64,000 nt of DNA from Microbispora catharanthi (GCF_006334915.2 NZ_VDMA02000006.1:310001-374000), one strand, 5' to 3'. Positions 27,774 to 37,066 are shown, counted from the first letter of the stretch. The notes: generated by a model not told the origin, from the letters alone. A program made the numbers and translations.

Positions 27774-30135
27774 GATCGCCGCCGGCGCCTCGTCCGGGCC
27801 GGGGGCGCCGGTGCCGGAGGTGCCGGTGCCGGGTTCGTCTGTGCCGCCGGGTTCGTCTGTGCCGCGTTTGTCGGTGCTGGGGGTGCGGCACCACGGGCCG
27901 GGATCGGCCAGGGCCGTGCGTGACGAGCTGAACAGGATCAGGCCCGATCTGGTGCTCGTCGAGGGCCCGCCCGAAGCCGACGGCCTGGTGGCGCTCGCCG
28001 CCGATCCCGGCATGCGCCCGCCCGTCGCGCTGCTGGCGTACGTGCCGGGGGAGCCGTCGCGGGCCGCCTTCTGGCCGTTCGCGGAGTTCTCGCCGGAGTG
28101 GCAGGCGATCGCCTACGCCGCCCGGGCGGGCGTCGAGGCGCGCTTTTGCGACCTGCCCGCCGCGCACGGTCTCGCGCTCGACGCCGACCCCGTACGCCGC
28201 GATCCCATCGGCGAACTCGCCCGCGCGGCGGGCTACGACGACCCGGAGCGGTGGTGGGAGGACCTGGTCGAGCACCGGGGCGAGGCCGGGACTCTCGACG
28301 TGGTCGCCGAGGCGATGAGGGCCGTGCGCGAGGGGCACGTCGCGGAAGGTGTCGAGGCCCGGCGCGAGGCGTACATGCGCAGGACGCTGCGGAAGGCGGC
28401 GCGAGAGGGCTTCGCCCGGATCGCGGTGGTCTGCGGGGCCTGGCACCTGCCCGCGCTGTCCCCGCCCGCCCTGTCCCTGCCCACGCTGTCCCTGCCCGCG
28501 CTGTCCCCGCCCGGAGGCCGCGCCCGCGGGAGCGGCCTGCCCGCCGGGTCCGGCCCGGACGCGCCGGACGGGCCCCGCCGGCTGCCCTCCCCGGCCGAGG
28601 ACGATCGGCTGCTGCGCGGTCTGCCCAAGGTCAGGATCGAGATGACGTGGGTGCCGTGGACCCACGGACGGCTCGCCGCGGGGGCGGGCTACGGCGCGGG
28701 CGTCGCCGCGCCCGGGTGGTACGAGCACCTGTTCACGGCGCCCGACCGCCCGGTGGAGCGCTGGCTCGCCCGAGCCGCCGCGATCCTGCGGGAGGAGGAC
28801 CTGCCCGTCTCCTCCGCGCACGTCATCGAGGCCGTACGGCTGGCCGAGGGGCTGGCGGCGCTGCGCGGTAGGCCGCTCGCCGGGCTGTCGGAGGTCACCG
28901 AGGCGGTCAGGGCGGTGCTGTGCGGCGGCGACGAGCTGCCGGTCGAGCTGGTGCAGCGGCGGATGGTCGTGGGGGAGCGGCTCGGGCGGGTGCCGGACGC
29001 CACGCCGATGGTGCCGCTGCGGCGGGACCTGCGCGACGAGCAGCGGCGGTTGCGCATGAAGCCCGAGGCGATGTCCGGGGAGCACGACCTCGACCTGCGC
29101 AGGCCGCTCGACCTCGGCCGAAGCCGGCTGTTGCACCGGCTCGCCCTGCTGGACGTGCCCTGGGGGACGCCACGGCGGGCCCGGAGCAAGGGGACGTTCA
29201 AGGAGTCCTGGTCGCTGGAGTGGCGTCCGGAGCTCGACGTGGCCCTGGTCGAGGCCGCCGTGTGGGGGATCACGGTCGAGGCGGCGGCGACCGCCCGCGT
29301 CCGCAACCTCGCGGGCGGCGCGGGCCTGCCCGAGTTGTCCGCGCTGGTCGAGCGCTGCCTGCTCGCCCACCTGCCGGACGCGCTGCCGTACGTCCTGGGG
29401 CGGATCGAGGACCGGGCGGCGCTCGACGGCGAGGTGCGCCATCTCATGGGGGCGCTGCCCGCGCTCGTGCGGGCCCGCCGGTACGGGGACGTGCGCGGCA
29501 CCGAGGGGCTCGCGGGCGTCACCGAGTCGATGCTCGCGCGGATCTGCGCAGGGCTGTCCCCCGCCCTCACAGGACTGGACGAGGACGCGGCCCGCCAGAT
29601 GGCGGCGCTGATGGACGGCGTCCACACCGCGGCCGGGTTGATGGGGAGCGGCCGGTGGCTCGCGACGCTGACCGGGATCTCCGGGCGCGACGACCTGCCG
29701 GGGCTGCTCGACGGCCGGATCGTGCGGATCCTGTTCGACGCCGAGGCGCTGGGGGACGACGTGGCCGCCCGCATGGCGCGGTCGATGTCGCCCGGCAACC
29801 CCCCGGCCCGGTCGGCGGCCTGGATGGAGGGATTCCTGTCCGGGGGCGGCCTGCTGCTCGTCCACGACCCGCGCCTGCTCGCCACCGTGGACGCCTGGCT
29901 CACCGGCCTGTCACCCGAGGCGTTCGTCGACGTGCTGCCGTTGCTGCGGCGCACGTTCGGCGCGTTCCCGGCGCCGGAGCGGCGGATGATCGGCGGGCGG
30001 GTCCGCTCCGGCGCCGCACCGCGTCCCGGTTCGCCGGGCGGTGACGAGGGGGCGGACTACGACGACGGGCTGGCGGCGGGAGCCGTGCGGACCGTGCGCG
30101 ACATCCTGGGACGCGGGACGGGCGGGAGGCCATGA
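27763..30135 (+). CDS. DUF5682-like protein with paired GxxH motifs
   Basis: 790 residues. The N-terminal domain opens LSVLGVRHHGPGSARAVRDELNRIRPDLVLVEGPPEADGL: a GxxH at 40-43, then Glu67. A second GxxH (GAWH, 225-228) lies in IAVVCGAWHLPAL. This pair plus the acidic residue is the signature of the TIKI/TraB/ChaN-like superfamily of putative metallohydrolases. The proline-rich insert 232-246 comes from a 15-bp tandem repeat. The remaining 500 residues are mostly helical with no known motif. It overlaps the ATPase gene by 11 bp and the VWA start by ATGA (30132-30135). The enzymatic function is my inference; no experimental role is known to me. Confidence 0.7.
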   Translation: MPAEIAAGASSGPGAPVPEVPVPGSSVPPGSSVPRLSVLGVRHHGPGSARAVRDELNRIRPDLVLVEGPPEADGLVALAADPGMRPPVALLAYVPGEPSRAAFWPFAEFSPEWQAIAYAARAGVEARFCDLPAAHGLALDADPVRRDPIGELARAAGYDDPERWWEDLVEHRGEAGTLDVVAEAMRAVREGHVAEGVEARREAYMRRTLRKAAREGFARIAVVCGAWHLPALSPPALSLPTLSLPALSPPGGRARGSGLPAGSGPDAPDGPRRLPSPAEDDRLLRGLPKVRIEMTWVPWTHGRLAAGAGYGAGVAAPGWYEHLFTAPDRPVERWLARAAAILREEDLPVSSAHVIEAVRLAEGLAALRGRPLAGLSEVTEAVRAVLCGGDELPVELVQRRMVVGERLGRVPDATPMVPLRRDLRDEQRRLRMKPEAMSGEHDLDLRRPLDLGRSRLLHRLALLDVPWGTPRRARSKGTFKESWSLEWRPELDVALVEAAVWGITVEAAATARVRNLAGGAGLPELSALVERCLLAHLPDALPYVLGRIEDRAALDGEVRHLMGALPALVRARRYGDVRGTEGLAGVTESMLARICAGLSPALTGLDEDAARQMAALMDGVHTAAGLMGSGRWLATLTGISGRDDLPGLLDGRIVRILFDAEALGDDVAARMARSMSPGNPPARSAAWMEGFLSGGGLLLVHDPRLLATVDAWLTGLSPEAFVDVLPLLRRTFGAFPAPERRMIGGRVRSGAAPRPGSPGGDEGADYDDGLAAGAVRTVRDILGRGTGGRP
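28456..28515 (+). repeat. 15-bp tandem repeat coding an LSxPx array
   Basis: Four imperfect 15-bp units, each beginning CTGTCC, encode LSPPA-LSLPT-LSLPA-LSPPG directly after the second GxxH of the DUF5682-like protein. Length is likely to vary between strains by slippage. Confidence 0.85.
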
Positions 30136-31268
30136 TGGGCGGCGAGGACGAGCGGCTGCGCCGATGGCGGCTGGTGCTGGGCGGCGCGGCGGAGGGAACG
30201 CTGGAGGGAGCGGACGCCCGGATGGACGCCGCCCTCACGGCCCTCTACGACGGGCAGGAACGGCGCGGCGCCGGTCTCGGCGCGTCCGCGCCGCGGGTGG
30301 CCCGATGGCTGGGGGACATCAGGGAGTACTTCCCCGCAGGCGTCGTGCAGGTCATGCAGAAGGACGCCATCGAGCGGCTCGACCTGACCCGGCTGCTGCT
30401 GGAGCCCGAGATGCTGGAGGCCGTCGAGCCCGACGTGCACCTGGTGGGCACGCTGCTGTCGCTGAGCCGGCTGATGCCGGAGCGGGCCCGCGAGTCGGCC
30501 AGGGCCGTCGTCCGCACGGTCGTGCGGGAGCTGGAGGCGCGGCTCACGCGGCGCACTCTTACGGCCGTCGGCGGCGCGCTCGACCGCTCGGCCAGGACCC
30601 ACCGGCCCAGGAGGGCGGCCGAGGTCGACTGGAACCGTACGATCCGGGCGAACCTGCGCAACTACCTCCCCGAGCGGAAGACCGTCGTGCCGTCCCGGCT
30701 GGTCGGGTACGCCCGCGGGCAGCGGGCCGTCCAGCGGGAGGTCGTGCTGGCCGTCGACCAGAGCGGCTCGATGGCCGCCTCGGTGGTGTACGCGGGCGTC
30801 TTCGCCGCGGTGCTCGCCTCGATGCGTTCGCTCAAGACCTCGTTCGTGGCCTTCGACACGGCCGTGGCCGACCTGACCGACCGGCTGCGCGACCCCGTCG
30901 AGGTGCTGTTCGGCACCCAGCTCGGCGGCGGCACCGACATCAACCGGGCGGTGGCCTACTGCCAGAACCTCGTCACCCGGCCGGCCGACACGATCTTCCT
31001 GCTGGTCAGCGACCTGTACGAGGGCGGGCCGCGGGAGGAGATGCTGCGCAGGATCGCCGCCATGACCGCCGCCGGGGTCCAGGTGATCGTGCTGCTCGCA
31101 CTGTCGGACGAGGGGGCGCCGCAGTACGACCACGACAACGCCGCGGCGCTGGCCGCGATGGGCGTGCCGGCCTTCGCCTGCACACCGGACGCCTTTCCCG
31201 GCCTCATGGCGGCCGCCATCGAGCGCCGGTCCTACGACCAAGGTCGCATTTTCGCGTCAGGACGGTGA
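30132..31268 (+). CDS. VWA domain protein, partner of MoxR ATPase
   Basis: 378 residues. A helical N-terminal half (about 1-195, including DIREYFPAGVVQVMQKDAIERLDL) precedes a von Willebrand A domain with a complete MIDAS: Asp209-x-Ser211-x-Ser213 (VDQSGSM), Thr268 (GGGTDIN) and Asp294 (LVSDLYEGG). No signal peptide or membrane segment is seen, so it is cytoplasmic, as expected for a MoxR partner. It is the last gene of the coupled cluster; its ATG overlaps the upstream stop. It probably presents a metal-bound ligand or substrate to the MoxR-type ATPase. Confidence 0.88.
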   Translation: MMGGEDERLRRWRLVLGGAAEGTLEGADARMDAALTALYDGQERRGAGLGASAPRVARWLGDIREYFPAGVVQVMQKDAIERLDLTRLLLEPEMLEAVEPDVHLVGTLLSLSRLMPERARESARAVVRTVVRELEARLTRRTLTAVGGALDRSARTHRPRRAAEVDWNRTIRANLRNYLPERKTVVPSRLVGYARGQRAVQREVVLAVDQSGSMAASVVYAGVFAAVLASMRSLKTSFVAFDTAVADLTDRLRDPVEVLFGTQLGGGTDINRAVAYCQNLVTRPADTIFLLVSDLYEGGPREEMLRRIAAMTAAGVQVIVLLALSDEGAPQYDHDNAAALAAMGVPAFACTPDAFPGLMAAAIERRSYDQGRIFASGR

Positions 31269-31272
31269 TTTG

Positions 31273-31278
31273 TAATGT
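31273..31278 (+). promoter_or_regulatory. -10 hexamer TAATGT of MFS gene
   Basis: TAATGT ends 7 nt before the ATG at 31286 and only 5 bp after the VWA stop codon, with no RBS. This suggests the MFS gene has its own leaderless promoter rather than belonging to the cluster. Confidence 0.45.
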
Positions 31279-31285
31279 CCGTATC

Positions 31286-32653
31286 ATGTCTTCGGTAATG
31301 ACCGCCCCAGCAGCCGTCTTCAGTCAGCGCTACCGTGCCCTGAGCGTCGGGATCGTGGCCCTGGTGATGCTCGTGGCGTTCGAGTATCTGGCGGTGGCCA
31401 CCGCGATGCCCCTGATCGGCCGGGAGCTGAACGGCTACCACCTGTACGGCCTCGCGTTCAGCGGCGGCATGGCGGCCAACGTCATCGCCACGGTGGTGGG
31501 CGGGCGCTGGAGCGACGCACGGGGGCCGTTCCCCGCCTTGTGGACGGGAGTGGCGGGATTCGTCGCCGGCCTGGCCGTCTCCGGGTTCGCGCCCGCCATG
31601 GAGGTCTTCCTCGTCGGGCGCTTCCTCCAGGGACTCGGCGGCGGTCTGTTCAACGTGGCGCTGTACGTCCTCGTCGCCCAGGCGTACCCCTCCGCCATGC
31701 ACCCGCGCGTGTTCTCCGCGCTGGCCGCGGCGTGGGTGCTGCCGTCCGTGGTCGGCCCGGCCGTCACCGGCTTCGTGGCGGAGACCTGGAGCTGGCGCTT
31801 GATCTTCCTGGGCGTGGCGGTGCTGTCGGTCCCCGCCGCGCTGATCATGTGGCGGGGACTGCCCGCCACGGGCGGGCAGCCGAGGGAGGCGATGGGCCGG
31901 GCCTTCCTGCCCCGGTTCGCCTGGGGCGTGTGCGCCGCGATCGGCGCGGCCCTGCTGCAGTACGGCAGCGGCGCGGCGGGTGCGGGGATCGTCCTGGCGG
32001 TCGCCGGAGTGGCGGTCCTCGCGCTGGCGCTGCCGAAACTGCTGCCCAAGGGGACGCTGCGGGCGGCCCGCGGGCTGCCCACCGTGATCGCGCTGCGCGG
32101 CCTGGCGGCCGGATCGTTCTTCGCCGCCGAGGTGTTCGTGCCGCTGATGCTGGTGCAGGAGCGGGGCCTGAACACGGCCGAGGCCGGGCTCGCGCTCACC
32201 GGAGGGGCCCTCGCCTGGTCGCTCGGCTCGTGGATCCAGGGCCGCAGGCCCCACGCGCGGGCGCTGACCATCCGCATCGGCGCGACGCTGATCGCCGTCG
32301 GCATCTGCGTCACCGCTCTGATCGTCATCCCCGCCACGCCGGCCGTCGTGGTCTTCGCGGGCTGGGTGGTGGCGGGCCTGGGCATCGGAATGGTCTTCCC
32401 GACGTTGTCGGTGCTGGTGCTGGAGTTGTCCGCGCCGGGGGAGGAGGGCCGCAACAGCGCGTCGCTGAGCATCGGCGAGTCGGTCTTCTCCGTCGTCGCC
32501 GTCGCGATCACGGGGGCCGTGTTCGCCGCGTACGGGGGCCGGCCGTGGGTCTACGTGACGTGCCTGGGCCTGCTCGTCGTCATGGCGGGCACGGCCACTC
32601 TCGTCGGCGGCCGTTTCGAGCACCGCCGCGAAGCGGGCACCATGGAGGTCTAG
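31286..32653 (+). CDS. Major facilitator superfamily transporter
   Basis: 455 residues with 12 or more hydrophobic segments. Motif A-like GGRWSDARGPFPAL lies between the second and third segments, and GRFLQGLGGGLFNVALYVLVAQAYP resembles the TM4/TM5 motifs of drug:H+ antiporters (DHA). It sits in the cell membrane and probably exports small molecules; the substrate is unknown. Start ATG 31286 fits the -10 at 31273; an ATG 12 bp further is also possible. It follows the VWA gene by 17 bp but probably has its own promoter. Confidence 0.85.
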   Translation: MSSVMTAPAAVFSQRYRALSVGIVALVMLVAFEYLAVATAMPLIGRELNGYHLYGLAFSGGMAANVIATVVGGRWSDARGPFPALWTGVAGFVAGLAVSGFAPAMEVFLVGRFLQGLGGGLFNVALYVLVAQAYPSAMHPRVFSALAAAWVLPSVVGPAVTGFVAETWSWRLIFLGVAVLSVPAALIMWRGLPATGGQPREAMGRAFLPRFAWGVCAAIGAALLQYGSGAAGAGIVLAVAGVAVLALALPKLLPKGTLRAARGLPTVIALRGLAAGSFFAAEVFVPLMLVQERGLNTAEAGLALTGGALAWSLGSWIQGRRPHARALTIRIGATLIAVGICVTALIVIPATPAVVVFAGWVVAGLGIGMVFPTLSVLVLELSAPGEEGRNSASLSIGESVFSVVAVAITGAVFAAYGGRPWVYVTCLGLLVVMAGTATLVGGRFEHRREAGTMEV

Positions 32654-32761
32654 GGAATCCCGGGAATCCCGCCGTGGAGCAGGCCGGCCGGACGCAGCGC
32701 ACCCGAGGCGCCGCCGGGACGGCCTTCGGCGGGATCCGGGGGAAGAAGCGAGGGGATCCGA

Positions 32762-33757
32762 GTGCCGCGTGTCCGGGAGCTGGAGGTCTTCAGGATGACC
32801 CTGCCGTACGGCAGGCGTCCCGAGACCGTCCTGATAAAGATCACGGACTACGGCGGCATGGTCGGCTGGGGCGAGGCCGTCGATCCCGCCGAGGCCGGGC
32901 CGCTCGAGCGGGGCCTGCCCGCGCTCGTCGGCCTCGACTGGGAGCACCCCTCGGAGCTGGGGGAGATCCCCGGCGGCGCGGCCGGTGACATGGCCTGCTG
33001 GGACCTGTGGGGCCGCATGAACGGCGTCCCGCTCTCCCACGCCCTCGGCGGCAGCCGCACGTCGCTGATCGCGACCGTCAGGCTGGCGGCGGACCGGTCC
33101 CTGGAGAGCATGGTCGCCCGGGTGAACCGGCACGTGTGCGCGGGCTACGGCCACGTGACGCTGGACGTCCACCCCGGCTGGGACGTCGAGCCGCTGCGCG
33201 CCGTGCGCGCCGCCTATCCCGGCCTGGCCATCGCGGTGGACGGGCGCGGCGCCTACACGGAGATCGCGCAGCTGGAGGCGCTGGACGCCTACGGGGTGGT
33301 GGCCATCGAACGCCCCTTCAAGGACCTGCTGACCAGCGCCGACCTGCAGGACCGGGTGTCCGCCGCGGTCGCGGTCGAGGTGACCTCCGTGTCCGACCTC
33401 GACGAGGCGGTGAGCCTCAAAGCGGGCCGGGCGCTGCTGCTGCGCCCCGCGAAGTTCGGCTCGCTCGGCGCCGTACGGCTCGCGCACGACCGCGCGGTGG
33501 AGGCGGGGTGGGACATCGTCTGCGCCGGTGGCCTCGGCGCGGGGCTGGCCCGGGCCGCGACGGTCGCCGTCGCCAGCCTGCCCGGCTGCTCTCTGCCCAG
33601 CGACGTGGCCGAGCCGCCGCGAAGCGCCCAGGTGGTGCTCCCGCCGGTCGGCGCGTCCGGAGGAGTCGTCGCCGTGCCGCTCACCCAGCCCGGTCTCGGG
33701 CACACGGTGGACGAGGACCGGGTGCGCCGCATGGCCCGCGAGTCGTTCCGCGTCTGA
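32762..33757 (+). CDS. Enolase-superfamily (muconate-cycloisomerase/OSBS-like) protein lacking catalytic lysines
   Basis: 331 residues with an N-terminal capping domain (1-100, ending DLWGRMNGVPLSHALGG) and a TIM-barrel. Metal-ligand positions are Asp160 (IAVDGRGAY), Glu183 (VAIERPF) and Glu206 in place of the usual third Asp (VAVEVTS). The KxK general-base site reads HVTLDVHPGWD, so both lysines are replaced (Thr133, Asp135). The opposite lysine position reads LLLRPAKFG (Arg228, with Lys231 nearby). Usual racemase, cycloisomerase or OSBS chemistry looks unlikely without change of mechanism. GTG start with GAGGGG 6 nt upstream. It follows the MFS gene by 108 bp in the same direction. Confidence 0.7.
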   Translation: MPRVRELEVFRMTLPYGRRPETVLIKITDYGGMVGWGEAVDPAEAGPLERGLPALVGLDWEHPSELGEIPGGAAGDMACWDLWGRMNGVPLSHALGGSRTSLIATVRLAADRSLESMVARVNRHVCAGYGHVTLDVHPGWDVEPLRAVRAAYPGLAIAVDGRGAYTEIAQLEALDAYGVVAIERPFKDLLTSADLQDRVSAAVAVEVTSVSDLDEAVSLKAGRALLLRPAKFGSLGAVRLAHDRAVEAGWDIVCAGGLGAGLARAATVAVASLPGCSLPSDVAEPPRSAQVVLPPVGASGGVVAVPLTQPGLGHTVDEDRVRRMARESFRV

Positions 33758-33937
33758 CAGTGATGACGCACTCATCGAACGGGTGGCCTCACAGGAACCC
33801 GCCCTTCATCGGTCACTCGGCCGGCTGAGGCGAGGAGAACCCGGCGGCGGCCGTCGAGGCTTGCGTGCACGACAAGCCGCTGCACGCGGGCTTCCGTGAG
33901 GAGGACGCGCGACCGGCGCGGACGAGAAGAGACGGGC

Positions 33938-35461
33938 TCAGCGTGCCATCGCCGTATGCGGCGCCCCGCAGCCGTCGTCGATCGGGCTGGGCGTCCCCGG
34001 CGGCGAGAGCACGGGCGTGGGGGAGGGCGGCGGCAGGAAGTGCCGATGCCGGTGCGGCCCCAGCGCGGGCGGGGAGCCGGACGGCGTGGCGGAAGGGCCG
34101 GCCTGGGCGTGGACCGAGGCGCGGATCGCCCTGGCCGTGAGCAGCCGGATCCGGTCCCAGTCGGGATAGGCGGTGTTGATCAGGGGCGGCACGAACTGCA
34201 GGCTGGTGATCGCGGCGTGTTTGACCTTCCAGGCCAGCGGCACCAGGTGCTCCAGCATGGGCCGGGGCACGTCGGTGCTGATGATCCTGCGCGTGGCCGC
34301 CGCGATCTCGGTGAACCGCGTCAGCACCGTGGCCGGGTCGGCCTGGGAGAGCAGGGCCCCGAGAACGCAGCGCTGCCGGTGCATCCGGTCGAAGTCGTCG
34401 CTGAAGGTGCGGGAGCGGGCGTACCACAGCGCCTCGGTGCCGTTCAGCCGCCGGGTGCCCGCCCTGACGGTGCCCTCGTTGTGCAGGCCGTACACGATGT
34501 CGCGGTCCACCGCCACCACGAGCCCGCCGAGGGCGTCGATCATCTTCGCGAAGCCCCAGATGTTGACCAGGGCGTACCAGTCGATCCGCAGGCCCAGGAT
34601 GTGGCCGACCGTCTCCTTGAGGACCTCGGCGCCCATGTGCCGCCGCCCGCCGAACAGCTCGGGGTGGTCGTCGGCGTACTGCCACACCGAGAACAGCAGG
34701 TCCTCGCGCCAGCCGGGGCGATACTCCGGAAGCTGGAAACCGAAGGGGAACCGGGCGGCCATGGCGCTGCCCGGGGGGAAACGGACGTGCTCCAGGTTGC
34801 GCGGCAGGCCGAGCAGCACGGTGTTGCCGGTCCGTACGTCCACGCTGGCGACGTTGATGCTGTCGGTGCGCATCCCGATCCGGTTGTCGCCCCAGTCGCC
34901 GCCGAGCAGGAGCACGTTGACCCGGTCGCGGCCGGCCCACGGGTCGTCCCGGCGTACGGCGCCGCCCGCCTGGGCGGTCCCGCCCGGCGCGGCGAACAGC
35001 GAGTCGAGGGTCTGCTCGGACACGCGGGCATACCGGGCGGCGATCGCGAACGGCACCGCGACGACGACCGCGAGCACGCCCGCGGCCAGCCCGGTGAGGA
35101 TCTGCCCCTTGCGGGGCAGCCGCCCGGGACGCAGGACGACGTACGAACGGACGACCAGCCAGAACCAGGCGACGGCACAGGCCGCGAACACCAGGGAGAT
35201 CTGGCCCAGCCAGCCCAGCGCGCGCCCGGCGAGGCCCGCGTCCGCGCCGACGGCCAGGCACGCGACGGCGACGACCACGGTCAGGTAGCCGCCGAGCAGG
35301 AGCAGCCCGGTGCGCCACCGGCCCGCTCGAAGGTGGGCCGCGCCGGGCAGCACCGCCGACAGCGCCACCCAGCCGATGAGCGCGGCGGCTCTGAACACCG
35401 GCCCGCTGCGACGCGTCGCCGGCGAGGCGCCGTTCCGGGGTGCCAGATCAGGGGTGACCAC
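33938..35461 (-). CDS. LytR-CpsA-Psr (LCP) family cell-wall glycopolymer transferase
   Basis: 507 residues. The N-terminal 145 residues carry four membrane segments, more than the single one of classical LCP proteins. The extracellular LCP domain (about 180-435) has RTDSINVASVDVRTGNTVLLGLPRNLEHVRFPPG, with Asp and Arg for pyrophosphate/Mg binding, and ALWYARSRTFSDDFDRMHRQRCVLGALLSQ. A Pro/Ser-rich tail follows. LCP enzymes attach teichoic acids or polysaccharides to peptidoglycan from polyprenyl-pyrophosphate donors. Start GTG 35461 is the only good option and lacks an RBS. The 180 bp after the stop (33758-33937) show nothing I can name. Confidence 0.88.
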   Translation of the reverse strand: MVTPDLAPRNGASPATRRSGPVFRAAALIGWVALSAVLPGAAHLRAGRWRTGLLLLGGYLTVVVAVACLAVGADAGLAGRALGWLGQISLVFAACAVAWFWLVVRSYVVLRPGRLPRKGQILTGLAAGVLAVVVAVPFAIAARYARVSEQTLDSLFAAPGGTAQAGGAVRRDDPWAGRDRVNVLLLGGDWGDNRIGMRTDSINVASVDVRTGNTVLLGLPRNLEHVRFPPGSAMAARFPFGFQLPEYRPGWREDLLFSVWQYADDHPELFGGRRHMGAEVLKETVGHILGLRIDWYALVNIWGFAKMIDALGGLVVAVDRDIVYGLHNEGTVRAGTRRLNGTEALWYARSRTFSDDFDRMHRQRCVLGALLSQADPATVLTRFTEIAAATRRIISTDVPRPMLEHLVPLAWKVKHAAITSLQFVPPLINTAYPDWDRIRLLTARAIRASVHAQAGPSATPSGSPPALGPHRHRHFLPPPSPTPVLSPPGTPSPIDDGCGAPHTAMAR

Positions 35462-35560
35462 GCGTCAATTGAAGCGACACCGGCCGCAGAAAACCCGTGA
35501 CCGGCCCGAGCCGGAGCAGTCCATACCGGCATTTGACCGAGGCTCGACCTGGGGCTCGAC

Positions 35561-37066
35561 CTACCAGGGGAAGGCGAACAGGCCGTAGTAGGCGGCGGTC
35601 AGCAGCAGCAGCGCGGTCCCGCCGAGCACGCCGGCGAGCACGCTCTTCTGCCAGGGCGTCGGCTCCCAGCCGTCCCGCAGGCCGCCGATCACCGCCGCGA
35701 ACGTCGTGACCGTCTGCACGAGCATCAGGATGGCGAGCAGGCGCACGACCAGCCATCCGGCTTGCACGGCGGGCCAGGCGCCGGCCTGGTTGACCGAGAA
35801 CAGCACGATGAGCGTGATGAACGCCAGGACGGCGGCGAGCTCCCCGAGGCCGGTCCAGGCCATCCGGCGCAGCCGCCGCCGGATGGCCGGCCACAGCCGC
35901 ACGTTGGCCTCCACCCTGGCCTGCAGTCGCAGGTCGCGCCCGCGCAGCCGGACGACCATCTCGGTCACCGGCGCCGCGACGTACCCCACCGCGGCCAGGC
36001 AGAGCGCGAGCCACAGGAACGTGCTGTCCCCCCACCACGGCGCGGCCGGCACATCGGCCGCCTCGAAGCGCTGCACCGGCGTCGCTCCCGCGATCGCCAC
36101 CGGGGACCTGGCCGTACGCGGCAGGTCCTTCATCCAGTTGGCCAGCGTGGGCAGATAGTCCGCCGCGTACGGCCCGCCGCGGATCCGCATGGCGTGGTCG
36201 GCCCCGGCGAGGAAGCGGATCGTGTAGTCGGTGTTGCCGCCCTCGGCCAGGGCGCCGGTGAGCGTCTCGGTGCTCTCCACGAACGGGATGGACGGGTCGT
36301 CGGTGCCGTACAGCGCGAGGACGGGCTGGGTGATCCCGCGCAGGGCGGGCACCCCGTCGTAACGCAGGAAGTCGAAGCCGACCCCGCCCATCGCCCGGGT
36401 GAGCAGGTCGCGTACGCCGGTCGGGGCGTGCAGGCGCAGCAGTTGCTCGTTCAGCGCCCAGGCGACCTGGCGCAGCGGTGAGACGTTCGGAGAGGAGACC
36501 AGGACCACGAACGCGGCCTGCGGATCACGCTCGGCGGCGATCGGGACGACCCAGCCGCCCTCGCTGACGCCCCACAGGCCGGCTCGCGCCGGGTCGACGT
36601 CGGGCCGCCCGCGCAGCACCCGCAGCATGCGCAGGGCGTCGTCGGCGAGCAGACCGAAATCGCGGCTGCGGAAGGAGTAGCCCACCGTCCGCTTGTCGTA
36701 GGCCAGCGTCACGATGCCCGCCTGGGCCAGCCACTCGGCCTGCTGGGTGAACTCCCCGCCGTCGCCCGACCCCGAGCCCTGCACGAACACCATCGCGGGG
36801 TGGCGTCCCGGGGACAGGGGCGCTTTGATCGTCGCCTTCAGCGTCTCGTTCTTCGCCGGCACGAGCAGCGACTCGGTACGGAACCGGCCGGTGCGGGTGA
36901 CCGGCCGCGCTTCGCCGGCGGGCTGGGGAGGTAAGTCGCGAAACTGAGGCGAAGTGGACAGAGGTGGGGGATCGAAGGCCGGTGGGGAGAGCATGTAACC
37001 GACTGCGGCGAGCACCACCATCAGCACACCGGCGATCACCCCGAGAGTGCCCCGGCCGACGTTCAT
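35561..37066 (-). CDS. Membrane-anchored alpha/beta hydrolase
   Basis: 501 residues. A signal anchor (9-26) is followed by an extracytoplasmic alpha/beta hydrolase domain: VFVQGSGSGDGGEF (oxyanion region), nucleophile elbow GVSEGGWVVP, acid Asp in LYGTDDPSIPF and His in FLAGADHAMRIRGGPY. The C-terminal 150 residues have four membrane segments and a basic loop. Secreted peptidase or esterase activity is likely, but the substrate is unknown. GGGGGAG about 8 nt upstream of ATG 37066 fixes the start; an upstream frame to 37195 overlaps the sbcD promoter and is not used. It is divergent from sbcD and lies 99 bp upstream of the LCP gene on the same strand. Confidence 0.8.
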   Translation of the reverse strand: MNVGRGTLGVIAGVLMVVLAAVGYMLSPPAFDPPPLSTSPQFRDLPPQPAGEARPVTRTGRFRTESLLVPAKNETLKATIKAPLSPGRHPAMVFVQGSGSGDGGEFTQQAEWLAQAGIVTLAYDKRTVGYSFRSRDFGLLADDALRMLRVLRGRPDVDPARAGLWGVSEGGWVVPIAAERDPQAAFVVLVSSPNVSPLRQVAWALNEQLLRLHAPTGVRDLLTRAMGGVGFDFLRYDGVPALRGITQPVLALYGTDDPSIPFVESTETLTGALAEGGNTDYTIRFLAGADHAMRIRGGPYAADYLPTLANWMKDLPRTARSPVAIAGATPVQRFEAADVPAAPWWGDSTFLWLALCLAAVGYVAAPVTEMVVRLRGRDLRLQARVEANVRLWPAIRRRLRRMAWTGLGELAAVLAFITLIVLFSVNQAGAWPAVQAGWLVVRLLAILMLVQTVTTFAAVIGGLRDGWEPTPWQKSVLAGVLGGTALLLLTAAYYGLFAFPW

